Origin: Verrucomicrobiales bacterium
GTDB taxonomy: Bacteria; Verrucomicrobiota; Verrucomicrobiia; Limisphaerales; SXQI01
Reading direction: 5' to 3'
Assembly (NCBI GenBank): GCA_005793025.1
Contig: SXQI01000076.1
Coordinates: 1 to 21,531, forward strand
Length of the DNA stretch: 21,531 bases
The notes beneath the pieces are model-generated. The model ran no database searches, was not told the origin of the DNA, and worked only from the letters and a program-made list of their open reading frames with translations. The translations under genes were made by a program, and so were the position numbers. Positions 7,013 through 15,184 of the stretch are shown one piece after another. The stretch's first letter is position 1, and each line of letters starts with the position of its first letter.

Positions 7013-7810
7013 ATGATGAAATACACCTATTCCGAATTGGCGAAGATGATCGACCATTCATTGTTACAGCCGACGCTGAATGATCAAGAACTAGAGGACG
7101 GGTGTAAATTAGCTGCGAAGTATCAAGTGGCTTCTGTTTGCATCAAACCTTACGCCGTGCGCCAAGCGGTGGCCGTTTTGAATGGCTCCGGCGTCATCGT
7201 AGGTTGCGTGGTTGGATTTCCCCATGGCAATAGCACCACTGAATCGAAACGCTACGAGACCGAGATCGCTTGCAAGGATGGTGCGAGCGAAATCGACATG
7301 GTGATTAATGTCGGGAAAGCAATGGGCGGGGACTGGGACTACGTAGAGCGAGAGGTGAACACAATCTGCCGAGAGGCGCACGAAAGGGGTGCGAAGGTGA
7401 AGGTAATCCTTGAAAACGATTACCTCGTGGGGGGAGGCGGCGGACTTTCCAGCGATGATTTAAAACAAAGACTTTGCCAGATTTGCGAACGTGCCGGTGC
7501 TGACTGGGTCAAAACTTCCACCGGTTATGGATTTGTCAAAGGTTCGGATGGCAAATATGGCTACCAAGGGGCCACCGAGCACGACCTGCGTCTGATGAGA
7601 GCCTCCTGTTCCGCGCGCGTCCAGATCAAAGCTGCCGGTGGAGTGCGCGATTTGGACGGACTCATTCTTGTCCGAGATCTTGGTGCGAGCCGGTGCGGTG
7701 CCTCGGCTACCGCTGCCATCCTCGACGAATACTTGCGTAGGGAACAGTGTCAGCAACCCACTCCGCCCAACCAAGTCGGTTCCACTCCCTTAGGGAGTGG
7801 CTCCTATTGA
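7013..7810 (+). CDS. deoC: Deoxyribose-phosphate aldolase
   Basis: A 265-residue class I aldolase that cleaves 2-deoxyribose-5-phosphate to glyceraldehyde-3-phosphate and acetaldehyde (EC 4.1.2.4) in deoxynucleoside breakdown. The Schiff-base lysine is K167 in WVKTSTG. The proton-relay residues are D95 in EIDMVINVG and K206 in IKAAGG. The opening ELAKMIDHSLLQPTL and the CGASAT phosphate-binding loop also fit. The last 20 or so residues (QQPTPPNQVGSTPLGSGSY) are a low-complexity tail beyond the usual fold, partly encoded by a hairpin. ATG 7013 or the adjacent ATG 7016 could be the start; neither has a Shine-Dalgarno motif. It sits 75 nt behind the ABC-F gene and converges with dapL. No other deo gene is nearby. 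Confidence 0.96.
   Translation: MMKYTYSELAKMIDHSLLQPTLNDQELEDGCKLAAKYQVASVCIKPYAVRQAVAVLNGSGVIVGCVVGFPHGNSTTESKRYETEIACKDGASEIDMVINVGKAMGGDWDYVEREVNTICREAHERGAKVKVILENDYLVGGGGGLSSDDLKQRLCQICERAGADWVKTSTGYGFVKGSDGKYGYQGATEHDLRLMRASCSARVQIKAAGGVRDLDGLILVRDLGASRCGASATAAILDEYLRREQCQQPTPPNQVGSTPLGSGSY
7782..7800 (+). other. GC-rich hairpin overlapping the 3' end of deoC
   Basis: An 8-bp perfect stem, CCACTCCC (7782-7789) and GGGAGTGG (7793-7800), with loop TTA lies in the last codons of deoC, 7 nt before the TGA. No T-run follows. It sits between two convergent genes (deoC and dapL) and may serve as a symmetrical transcription stop or mRNA end stabiliser. The structure is seen; the role is inferred. 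Confidence 0.45.
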
Positions 7811-7839
7811 TCAGGTGATTGCGGAATAGGTTGGTTCTC

Positions 7840-9087
7840 TCAGAAAGTGAACTGAACATCCCCGAATCGACGTGCGATTTCTGACAGCACACGATCCTCA
7901 TCCTGAGCATCCTTCGCGACGAAGGTCACACTAAAACGTAAGTAGGCACCGGCGTCATCCCATGGAACGGTTGAAATCAGTTTTTCAGTGATTAACCATT
8001 GGGAAACGGCTTCTCCGGTCCCGAACAGGATCCGTGACCCATCAGGTTTGATCGCGGCTGTAGGTGCTTTGACATAAAGGAAGAAGGAACCTTTCGGTTT
8101 GTTGGCATTGAATCCCACCTTCCTTAACAATGCAACTAACGCATCCATTCTACGTGAGTATTTTGCTGCGATCTTTTGGGTTATTTCTGGATGATCAAAG
8201 CAAAAAGCTGCCGCGTGCTGTATCGCGAGGAATTGCCCTGAATCGGTGTTATCTTTGACGTCCCCGTAAGCTTTCACAAGCAGCGGATTCCCCACAACAA
8301 ATCCGCAACGCCAACCTGTCATGTTAAAGGTCTTGCTCGTGGAATGAAGTTCAACTCCAATATCTTTAGCTCCCGGTGTGGCTATGAAACTCAACGGTTT
8401 TCCATCGAAGACTAATGATGTGTAAGCTGCATCGTGCACTACGACGAGATGGTTTCTTTTAGCGAAGGCAACCACCTCAGCAAAAAACTCAGGAGTGGCA
8501 CTCGCACCCGTTGGATTATTTGGGTAATTCAGCACCAATACTTTAGCTTTGCTTAACACCTCCTTTGGAATCGCCCCAAGATCTGGAAGAAAACCGTTAG
8601 CTTCTAGTAAGGGTAGATTGTGAACGCAACCCCCATAATATTTGGCGTGAGTGCCGAATACGGGATAGCCCGGAGTTGTCATGATCACGTATTCTCCGGG
8701 ATTGATTAGAACCGCAGGAAGAATCGAAAGTGCGGCTTTCGAACCGATTGAGTGCATGACCTCAGTTTCAGGATCGATGCCCGAGACTCCGTAAACATTT
8801 TCCATGTAACGGGCGGCAGCCTGTTTCAGAACTGAGTCCCCGTTATCTGCATACCCACGGTTTTCTGGTTTTGACGCCTCCTCGTGTAACTTGGCCACGA
8901 CCTGTGGGAACGCCATTTCATCCGGTTCACCGACCCCCATGTCGATGATTTCTGCTCCCGGATTAGCTATAAGCGCGGCCCGTTTTGCCCGCTTTATTTT
9001 CTCAAACTTGTAGATGGCTGTAGACTTTCCGTATTGGGCTCCACCGATACGATCCGCAAAAAGGTTTTGAATGTAAGATTCGGGCAT
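7840..9087 (-). CDS. dapL: LL-diaminopimelate aminotransferase (class I/II PLP aminotransferase)
   Basis: A 415-residue fold-type I aminotransferase. Visible landmarks are GVGEPDEM (51-58), NYPNNPTG (187-194), the PLP-pyridine aspartate D219 in VVHDAAY, the Schiff-base lysine K252 in STSKTFNMTGWR, and a late arginine in AYLRFSVTF for the substrate carboxylate. The N-terminus with YGKSTAIYKFEKIKRAKRA matches PVC-phylum proteins I recall as LL-diaminopimelate aminotransferase. These convert tetrahydrodipicolinate to LL-diaminopimelate in one step with glutamate, replacing DapD/DapC/DapE for lysine and peptidoglycan synthesis. Verrucomicrobia are known DapL users. The class is certain; the exact substrate is judged from similarity, and another amino acid is possible. 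It is convergent with deoC (29-nt gap) and divergent from the sugar importer. No Shine-Dalgarno motif precedes ATG 9087. Confidence 0.85.
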   Translation of the reverse strand: MPESYIQNLFADRIGGAQYGKSTAIYKFEKIKRAKRAALIANPGAEIIDMGVGEPDEMAFPQVVAKLHEEASKPENRGYADNGDSVLKQAAARYMENVYGVSGIDPETEVMHSIGSKAALSILPAVLINPGEYVIMTTPGYPVFGTHAKYYGGCVHNLPLLEANGFLPDLGAIPKEVLSKAKVLVLNYPNNPTGASATPEFFAEVVAFAKRNHLVVVHDAAYTSLVFDGKPLSFIATPGAKDIGVELHSTSKTFNMTGWRCGFVVGNPLLVKAYGDVKDNTDSGQFLAIQHAAAFCFDHPEITQKIAAKYSRRMDALVALLRKVGFNANKPKGSFFLYVKAPTAAIKPDGSRILFGTGEAVSQWLITEKLISTVPWDDAGAYLRFSVTFVAKDAQDEDRVLSEIARRFGDVQFTF

Positions 9088-9255
9088 AAAACTACAGCTA
9101 CCAAGCTATCCAAGGCCCGCAGTTGAGGCAAGATCTTGATGCTCTAGGATTTGATCACATCGAAGTAATCATCCAAATCAGCCACATCTACTTTCTGTAA
9201 AAAAAACTATTCCCACCCAACCTTTTAACCTTTAATGAGGTTCAACCTGATCACC

Positions 9256-10224
9256 ATGAAACACAGAATTCAAACACTCCTGTTCTGCACCCTCGCGCTT
9301 CTCGTCGGTTGTGGCAAATCTTCGAACACTGATGATGCGGCAACTGGTTTGAAAAGTCGGGGGTCGATCGGTGTCTCTTTGCTCAGCCTAGATAATCCAT
9401 TCTTTCAAGTCATCGGCGACAACATTACAGCCGAGGGAAAAAAGCACGGGTATACAACTATCGTGGTGAGCGGGGACAAGGACGTTGCAAAGCAAAGCAA
9501 TCAGATCAAGGACTTCATTGTAAAGAAAGTCAGCGCGATTGTTCTAAGCCCCTGCGACTCCAAGTCGATCATTCCCGTGATTCAAGAAGCGAACGCTGCA
9601 GGCATCCCTGTTTTCACAGTTGATATTCCCTGCAATGAGCCCGGAGTGAAGCTCGCAACGCAAATTGCCTCAGACAATTTCGGCGGTGGGAAACACGGGG
9701 CAGAAGCGATGATCGAGGCTTTGGGTGAGGTCGGAGGTAAGGTCGCGGTTCTTCATTTTAAGCAGGCTGAATCTTGTATTCTACGAGTGAATGGTTTCCG
9801 GGAAGCGATCAACGCTCACAATGCAGGAGCCAAGGCTAAAATCGAGATCGTGACCGAACTAGAGAGTGGTGGAGCCAAAGATATGGGATACAAAGCGGCA
9901 GAAGACGCCCTACAAAGCCATCCCGACTTGCGGGGCATTTTTGCGATCAATGATCCATCGGCGCTAGGGGCGCGAGCGGCTCTCGAGAAAGCTGGGAAAA
10001 CTCAAATAGTAATTGTCGGATTTGACGGACAACCCGAGGGAAAACAAGCCATTAAGGATGGAAAGATCTATGCAGACCCGATTCAGTTTCCTGATAAAAT
10101 GGGGATTCAAATTGTTGAGTCGATCATCCGTCATTCTAAGGGTGAGAAGTTGCCCGCCCAAACACTTATTCCTACTCGGCTTTACCGCAAGTCAGACGCT
10201 CAGAAAGATCCTGAACTCAAGTAA
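9256..10224 (+). CDS. Sugar ABC transporter substrate-binding lipoprotein (RbsB-like)
   Basis: From ATG 9256 this encodes 322 residues. MKHRIQTLLFCTLALLVGC is a clean lipoprotein signal with C19 as the lipidated residue. An in-frame ATG at 9235 would only lengthen the basic N-region by seven residues, so I chose the inner start; the other is possible. The mature part is a type I periplasmic binding fold. It begins IGVSLLSLDNPFFQVIGDNI and includes DFIVKKVSAIVLSPCDS, PVFTVDIPC, ASDNFGGGKHGAEAM and VGFDGQPEGKQAI, all typical of ribose/allose/xylose binding proteins. It captures the sugar outside the inner membrane and hands it to the permease encoded two genes later. It leads a three-gene importer operon, with the ATPase 39 nt downstream. 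The substrate cannot be read from sequence. Confidence 0.92.
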   Translation: MKHRIQTLLFCTLALLVGCGKSSNTDDAATGLKSRGSIGVSLLSLDNPFFQVIGDNITAEGKKHGYTTIVVSGDKDVAKQSNQIKDFIVKKVSAIVLSPCDSKSIIPVIQEANAAGIPVFTVDIPCNEPGVKLATQIASDNFGGGKHGAEAMIEALGEVGGKVAVLHFKQAESCILRVNGFREAINAHNAGAKAKIEIVTELESGGAKDMGYKAAEDALQSHPDLRGIFAINDPSALGARAALEKAGKTQIVIVGFDGQPEGKQAIKDGKIYADPIQFPDKMGIQIVESIIRHSKGEKLPAQTLIPTRLYRKSDAQKDPELK

Positions 10225-10263
10225 TAGTCTAACGTATCCCAAGGTTGCCCAGCGGTTATTTCT

Positions 10264-11754
10264 ATGATCGAACCTCCTCCCCTCCTCGAAATGCGGGAGA
10301 TTCGGAAGTCATTCCCTGGTGTGCAGGCCCTGCGAGGTGTCAGCTTAACGCTGAAAGCTGGCGAAGTTCTGGCTTTGCTTGGAGAAAACGGAGCGGGTAA
10401 GAGCACTTTGATGAAGGTGCTCGGAGGATCTGTTGAGGCAGATCAAGGCGAAATCCTAATTCAGGGTTGTAAAGTTCCGTTTAATTCACTCAAAGATTCT
10501 AGGAACGCGGGAGTTGCAGTCATTTATCAAGAGTTCAATCTGGTTCCCGCCCTAACTGCGGTGGAGAACCTTTTCCTAGGTCATGAAACCACTCGGGTCG
10601 GTTTTTTATCCCACGCACAGGAACGTCAGTCTGCGGGAAAATTGTTCAAACGGATGGGTGTCGAGATCGATATTGACGTTCCCTGCCGAAACCTCAGTAC
10701 TGCACAACAACAACTCGTAGAAATCGCAAAAGCACTGGTGCTCCAAGCTCGCATCATCGTGATGGACGAACCCAGTGCTTCTTTAACCTCCTACGAGGTG
10801 GGTAGATTGTTCGAAATAATCCGAGAACTCCGGAGTCAGGGAATAGGGATCATCTATATTAGTCATCGGCTCAGTGAGATTGCCGCCATCGCCGATCGGG
10901 TGACAGTTCTACGGGATGGAGCTAATGTCGGGGATCGACCTATTGATCAAATCACTCGAAACCAGATGATCGAAATGATGGTAGGCCGTGATCTGAAGGA
11001 TGAATTTCCCAAACGCAATTGTGCGATCGGACCTACAAGACTAGAAGCCATTGGTCTGAGTCGCGGACGCGCTGTCCAGAACGTCTCGTTCTCGGTACGT
11101 CGGGGCGAAATCCTTGCGTTGACAGGGCTGGTAGGTGCCGGCCGCACGGAGACCGCTAGGTTAATTTTTGCAGCCGATGTTCGTGAAGAGGGGAGAATCG
11201 TACTAGACGGCAAGGAACTGGAAAACAGTTCTCCGCAAGAGGCGATCTCGTCAGGGATTGGACTGCTTACCGAAGATCGAAAACTACAAGGTTTGATCCT
11301 CAAACACTCCGTTCGAGAAAATTTTAGCCTCCCAAATCTAACTTGGCTCTCTGACAAAGGATTTATAAACCAACGTCAGGAGCAAAAGAAACTCGATCAT
11401 TACATCGAAGTGTTGAAGATCAAAGTAGCTCATCGGGAACAAATTTCCAACCACCTCTCCGGCGGCAATCAACAGAAGGTGGTCTTGGCAAAATGGTTGG
11501 CTCGAAATTGCGAGGTGTTGATCTTTGACGAGCCAACGCGTGGAATCGATGTCGGCGCAAAGTATGAGATTTATCTCCTGATGAATGAACTCGCCGCTGC
11601 TGGGAAAGCCTTGATCATGATAAGCTCAGAATTTCCGGAGGTTCTCGGAATGGCTGACAGAATTCTTGTCATGCACGAGGGGCGAGTGACTGGGGAAATC
11701 CAAGATGCCCGGGAAGCGACTCAGGAACAAATCATGCAACTCGCTGTCGCATAA
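10264..11754 (+). CDS. Sugar ABC transporter ATP-binding protein with two NBDs (RbsA/XylG/MglA-like)
   Basis: A 496-residue double ATPase that powers the importer from the cytoplasmic side. NBD1 has GENGAGKST (40-48), a degenerate signature beginning LSTAQQQ at 144, and DEPSASLT (168-175). NBD2 has the weak Walker A GLVGAGRTE (288-296), the full signature LSGGNQQK (398-405) and DEPTRGID (422-429). Such asymmetry, with one degenerate site in each half, is characteristic of the carbohydrate-uptake CUT2 family. The length matches RbsA (about 500). It lies between the binding protein (39-nt gap) and the permease (4-nt gap), completing one operon. No Shine-Dalgarno motif is visible before the ATG. 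Confidence 0.95.
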   Translation: MIEPPPLLEMREIRKSFPGVQALRGVSLTLKAGEVLALLGENGAGKSTLMKVLGGSVEADQGEILIQGCKVPFNSLKDSRNAGVAVIYQEFNLVPALTAVENLFLGHETTRVGFLSHAQERQSAGKLFKRMGVEIDIDVPCRNLSTAQQQLVEIAKALVLQARIIVMDEPSASLTSYEVGRLFEIIRELRSQGIGIIYISHRLSEIAAIADRVTVLRDGANVGDRPIDQITRNQMIEMMVGRDLKDEFPKRNCAIGPTRLEAIGLSRGRAVQNVSFSVRRGEILALTGLVGAGRTETARLIFAADVREEGRIVLDGKELENSSPQEAISSGIGLLTEDRKLQGLILKHSVRENFSLPNLTWLSDKGFINQRQEQKKLDHYIEVLKIKVAHREQISNHLSGGNQQKVVLAKWLARNCEVLIFDEPTRGIDVGAKYEIYLLMNELAAAGKALIMISSEFPEVLGMADRILVMHEGRVTGEIQDAREATQEQIMQLAVA

Positions 11755-11758
11755 ACAG

Positions 11759-13081
11759 ATGAAACCTTCATTTTCCAGATTCGTCACCAATTACGGCATG
11801 GTTCTAGTCCTTTTATTGCTCGGGGCGTTCTTCAGTGCGGTGACCTATACGGAACAATCCCCTACAGGAGAAACTGCCGCGAAGCTAGTCGCTACTTCGA
11901 TCCTGCAGGATTTTAAGAATGCACCTCGAGTCTTGATCGTTACTAGCGACCACCCTGGAGATCCCGCATTCTCAAAAAAACTAGAGCACGACCTCATGGC
12001 AGCAGGGGCTCGAATTCTCGGAAACGTCAAAGGGGAACCAAAGGATGCCCGTGAATCGCTTCAGCAGATCGTCGGCAATGGCGAAAAGCTCGATGCTATT
12101 GCTTGCACACAAGTCACGGGAGGCTGGTTATTATTCTCTGATTTACAGACGAGTTTTCCAGCGATTGGATCCCCCAGAGTAATCACCCCAGAGACCTATC
12201 GTTGGCCTAATTTTCTAAAGTCAGACAATCTACTTAACATCGCAAATCAGATCGCTGTCATTGCAATCGTGGCGATAGGCATGACGCTTGTCATTATCAC
12301 GGGTGGAATTGATCTCTCGGTCGGCAGTTTGATTGCCCTATCAGCGGTGCTTGCCGCTAAATTCATTCGTGATTTCGCAGGTGGTGTGAATGCGACAACA
12401 ACTGGGATGATCCTCGCCTGCGTTGCTGCGATCTTGCTCTGCGGCGTTACCGGGGTGTTCTCGGGATTAATGATCACCCGGTTTTCTATCCCACCATTTA
12501 TCGTCACTCTAGCGATGATGTTGGTTGGAAGCGGACTCGCATACATTATCGCCAAAGGCCAATCCATTTACCAAATATCCGACTCGTTTGTTTGGTTAGG
12601 CCGTGGGGCAGACTTTTTTGATTTACCTAACGCGGTCGTCTTGATGCTGATCCTTTATTTCTTGGCTCACATTCTAATGTCACGAATGAAGCAGGGACGT
12701 TATCTGTACGCTGTGGGAGGAAATCGCGAGGCGGCAAGACTTTCGGGAGTTCCTGTTAATCGGGTGTTGATGTTCGCTTACATCGGTAGTGCATTACTCG
12801 CTGGACTGGGAGGCGTGATCATGGCATCCCAACTCAAGAGCGGCTCTCCAACCTACGGCAATATGTATGAACTCTACGTCATTGCTGCTGTGGTAGTGGG
12901 TGGAACCAGCCTCAACGGAGGTGAGGGGAAAATGTTTGGGACGCTAACTGGGGCATTTACAATCGCCGTAATCCAGAACGGAATGAATTTAACGAATGTT
13001 GAGAGTTACACCCAAAAAGTCGTCTTGGGCTTGGTGATTTTAGGCGCAGTTTTGCTCGATAGAAACCGTCACCGGAACTAA
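11759..13081 (+). CDS. Sugar ABC transporter permease (RbsC-like) with an inserted extracytoplasmic domain
   Basis: From ATG 11759, 4 nt after the ATPase stop, this encodes 440 residues, about 120 more than RbsC (321). An upstream in-frame ATG at 11705 would overlap the ATPase gene and is unlikely. Residues 12-30 form the first membrane helix. Residues 31 to about 150 are soluble, with alternating strands and helices (APRVLIVTSDHPGDPAFSKK, then DARESLQQIVGNGEKLDAIAC), reminiscent of half of a periplasmic binding fold. The RbsC core begins near 152 with FLKSDNLLNIANQ, followed by the family motif GGIDLSVGSL (182-191), GRYLYAVGGNREAARLSG and AAVVVGGTSLNGGEG. It forms the sugar channel in the inner membrane. 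Its stop codon lies in a palindrome shared with the convergent manA gene. Confidence 0.93.
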   Translation: MKPSFSRFVTNYGMVLVLLLLGAFFSAVTYTEQSPTGETAAKLVATSILQDFKNAPRVLIVTSDHPGDPAFSKKLEHDLMAAGARILGNVKGEPKDARESLQQIVGNGEKLDAIACTQVTGGWLLFSDLQTSFPAIGSPRVITPETYRWPNFLKSDNLLNIANQIAVIAIVAIGMTLVIITGGIDLSVGSLIALSAVLAAKFIRDFAGGVNATTTGMILACVAAILLCGVTGVFSGLMITRFSIPPFIVTLAMMLVGSGLAYIIAKGQSIYQISDSFVWLGRGADFFDLPNAVVLMLILYFLAHILMSRMKQGRYLYAVGGNREAARLSGVPVNRVLMFAYIGSALLAGLGGVIMASQLKSGSPTYGNMYELYVIAAVVVGGTSLNGGEGKMFGTLTGAFTIAVIQNGMNLTNVESYTQKVVLGLVILGAVLLDRNRHRN

Positions 13082-13092
13082 TGTATTAGTTC
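13075..13092. repeat. Perfect inverted repeat spanning two convergent stop codons
   Basis: GAACTAAT (13075-13082) and ATTAGTTC (13085-13092) form an 8-bp perfect palindrome with a 2-nt centre. It contains the permease stop codon (13079-13081) and touches the manA stop (13091-13093). It is AT-rich and lacks T-runs, so it is a weak hairpin at best. It could be a minimal bidirectional transcript end or simply a consequence of two facing stop codons. Confidence 0.4.
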
Positions 13093-14065
13093 AGCGTGGT
13101 GAAGCTAGGAGCAATCTGGACTGCGCGTTGACGATCAAATCGACTTGGGGGAGGTTTGGCGGGATGAGTGAAAACTTCCCTGTCGAAAGGTCGATCTGCT
13201 CCCCACCGAATTGGATGGAGGCATTTCCGGTGACAACTCCGACAACTAGAGGGCGGTCCAAGGAATACTGCAGGGTTGCAGAGGTTTGGGCTTCCACAAG
13301 GTCGACTCGAAAAACCTGATGATCCACAAGAGTGGATATCCGGACTCCATTGACTTCTAGCGGTTCGTCAACTTGAACCAAGCTCGGTTCTACATCCTCA
13401 AAATCGATGCAACGCAGGGATTGTTCAATGTGTAGATCGCGGGTTTTACCTTCAGAGTCGATTCGATTCCAATCAAACACCCGATAGGTCGTGTCAGAAT
13501 TCTGTTGGATCTCAAAAATGACCATTCCCTGCCCAAGAGCATGCACACGGCCACTTGGTAAAAACATGGCATCCCCTTGGCGGACTGGAATTCGATGGAA
13601 ACAATCGGCTACCGTTCCATCATGGGTTTTGGTGGTGAAATCTGGCTCCGTCACCCCAGCCTTCAGACCGGCAAAGATTTCCGCATCAGGCTCGGCTTGA
13701 GCGAAATACCACATTTCTGTTTTTGGTTCGCCATTCAATTCGGCTGCCAAACGTGCTGGAGGATGCACTTGGAGTGAAAGCTTCTCCCGAGCGTCGAGGA
13801 TTTTAATGAGTAACGGAAACCTACCGTTTAACGCTTCAGCCTTACCCATTAATTCAACGAGATGGTTCTCCATCAACCATCGCAAGGATTTGCCGGCAAG
13901 CGAACCGTTTGAAATGATGCTGACGGCATCCGGGCGATCCGAAATTTCCCAGGATTCGCCAATCTGGGAGCCCGGGGGCAAGTTTTTGCCGTAAAGCGTT
14001 TCAAGGGATCGCCCGCCCCAAATGCGGTGCTGCAAAATCGGCTCAAAGACCAATGGATATAGCAT
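13091..14065 (-). CDS. manA: Mannose-6-phosphate isomerase, class I
   Basis: A 324-residue cupin-type zinc enzyme interconverting mannose-6-phosphate and fructose-6-phosphate (EC 5.3.1.8). The metal ligands are visible: Q99 and H101 in LSLQVHP, E117 in KTEMWYF, and H175 in GRVHALG. The catalytic arginine is R195 in TYRVFDWNR. The opening PLVFEPILQHRIWGG is typical of the Bacillus-type short class I enzyme. It begins 2 nt after the accA stop, so it is expressed from the accA transcript, and it converges on the sugar importer with a 9-nt gap. Its role may be mannose use or supply of mannose-6-phosphate for surface sugars. The proximity to the importer is suggestive but the genes face opposite ways. 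Confidence 0.95.
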   Translation of the reverse strand: MLYPLVFEPILQHRIWGGRSLETLYGKNLPPGSQIGESWEISDRPDAVSIISNGSLAGKSLRWLMENHLVELMGKAEALNGRFPLLIKILDAREKLSLQVHPPARLAAELNGEPKTEMWYFAQAEPDAEIFAGLKAGVTEPDFTTKTHDGTVADCFHRIPVRQGDAMFLPSGRVHALGQGMVIFEIQQNSDTTYRVFDWNRIDSEGKTRDLHIEQSLRCIDFEDVEPSLVQVDEPLEVNGVRISTLVDHQVFRVDLVEAQTSATLQYSLDRPLVVGVVTGNASIQFGGEQIDLSTGKFSLIPPNLPQVDLIVNAQSRLLLASPR

Positions 14066-14067
14066 GA

Positions 14068-15045
14068 CTAGGCAGCATTACTTGCCACTTCCAGCACATG
14101 ACCGTGAGCCCGAAACTTCGCATATCGGGCCGCCAGCAGATCCTTGACGGAAAGTTTCGAGACGGAATCGAGGTGCTTTATGAGTGCTTGCTGCAGATTA
14201 TCACTGGTAACAGCCGGATCTTGATGAGCCCCACCCATGGGTTCGGGCACTATCTCGTCTACTAGTCCGAGATCAAGAAGTTGTTTTCCAGTTATTTTGA
14301 GAGCTTCCGCCGCCTTCGGTGCGGCTGCACGATCCTTCCACAGAATCGCCGCACAGCCTTCAGGGCTGATGACAGAATAGTAAGCGTTTTCCAATATCAA
14401 CACTCGGTCCGCAATTCCAATTCCCAGAGCACCTCCGGAGCCTCCCTCCCCGATAACCGCAGCGATGATTGGCACCTCTAAAAGCATCATCTCGCGAAGG
14501 TTCACCCCGATGGCCTCGGCAATGTGACGTTCCTCCGCCCCGATGCCCGGAAATGCACCCGCCGTATCGATTAAAGTTATGATGGGGATGCCAAATTTCG
14601 AGGCGAGCTTCATGAGGCGCAGTGCCTTACGATACCCTTCCGGGTGAGCGGAGCCAAAATTCCGTTTGATGTTCTCCTTGGTATCACGCCCTTTTTGGGT
14701 GCCGATCACCAGCACCTTGCGTTTCTTCAAAAACGCAAATCCACCTACAATCGCGTGATCATCAAGAAATAAACGATCCCCGTGCAATTCTGAAAAACCA
14801 CTGAATGCGAGCTTCAGATAATCCAGTGAAAAAGGCCGCTTGGGATGACGCGCTAACTGAACCCGTTGCCATGAAGTCAGGTTTGAGAAAATCTCCTGAC
14901 GCGTTTCCTCAATCTTTTTTTCGATCATCGAAATCTCATCCTCTAAGCTGATCTTTAAGGAATGGGTCTCGGGGTGTGCGCGAAGGTCTTCAAGCATGCG
15001 CTGAAGTTCGACGATCGGCTTTTCAAAGTCCAAGTGATGCTTCAT
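14068..15045 (-). CDS. accA: Acetyl-CoA carboxylase carboxyltransferase subunit alpha
   Basis: From ATG 15045 this encodes 325 residues (E. coli AccA is 319). It is half of the carboxyltransferase that makes malonyl-CoA for fatty acid synthesis, working with AccD and the biotin carrier AccB. The opening MKHHLDFEKPIVELQ is the standard AccA start. A longer frame back to 15159 adds 38 residues without family resemblance and is rejected. Conserved parts are RPFSLDYLKLAFSGFSELHGD (70-90), IDTAGAFPGIGAEE (159-172), the oxyanion-hole loop GEGGSGGALG (199-208) and SPEGCA (227-232). It lies directly upstream of manA (2-nt gap). A strong terminator separates it from the DUF5069 gene upstream, so it must have its own promoter within about 15046-15131. 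Confidence 0.97.
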   Translation of the reverse strand: MKHHLDFEKPIVELQRMLEDLRAHPETHSLKISLEDEISMIEKKIEETRQEIFSNLTSWQRVQLARHPKRPFSLDYLKLAFSGFSELHGDRLFLDDHAIVGGFAFLKKRKVLVIGTQKGRDTKENIKRNFGSAHPEGYRKALRLMKLASKFGIPIITLIDTAGAFPGIGAEERHIAEAIGVNLREMMLLEVPIIAAVIGEGGSGGALGIGIADRVLILENAYYSVISPEGCAAILWKDRAAAPKAAEALKITGKQLLDLGLVDEIVPEPMGGAHQDPAVTSDNLQQALIKHLDSVSKLSVKDLLAARYAKFRAHGHVLEVASNAA

Positions 15046-15131
15046 AGAGGTAACCGGCTCCCAAGACAAGCTAAGGCGAGGTGGGATACTAAGAGTGCTC
15101 CAGAACCGTGGCAATCCGAATTCAAGGGGAC

Positions 15132-15167
15132 AAAAAAGCCGGAAGTCGGGATAATCCAACCTCCGGC
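15132..15167 (-). terminator. Intrinsic terminator of the DUF5069 gene
   Basis: Reading the minus strand from 15167, GCCGGAGGT and ACTTCCGGC form a 9-bp stem with one G-T pair around a 12-nt loop that can pair further (GGA/TCC). Six Ts (A-run at 15132-15137) follow. It starts 17 nt after the DUF5069 stop and insulates accA-manA from that gene. Confidence 0.85.
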
Positions 15168-15184
15168 GATGAAACCTAGGAAAA

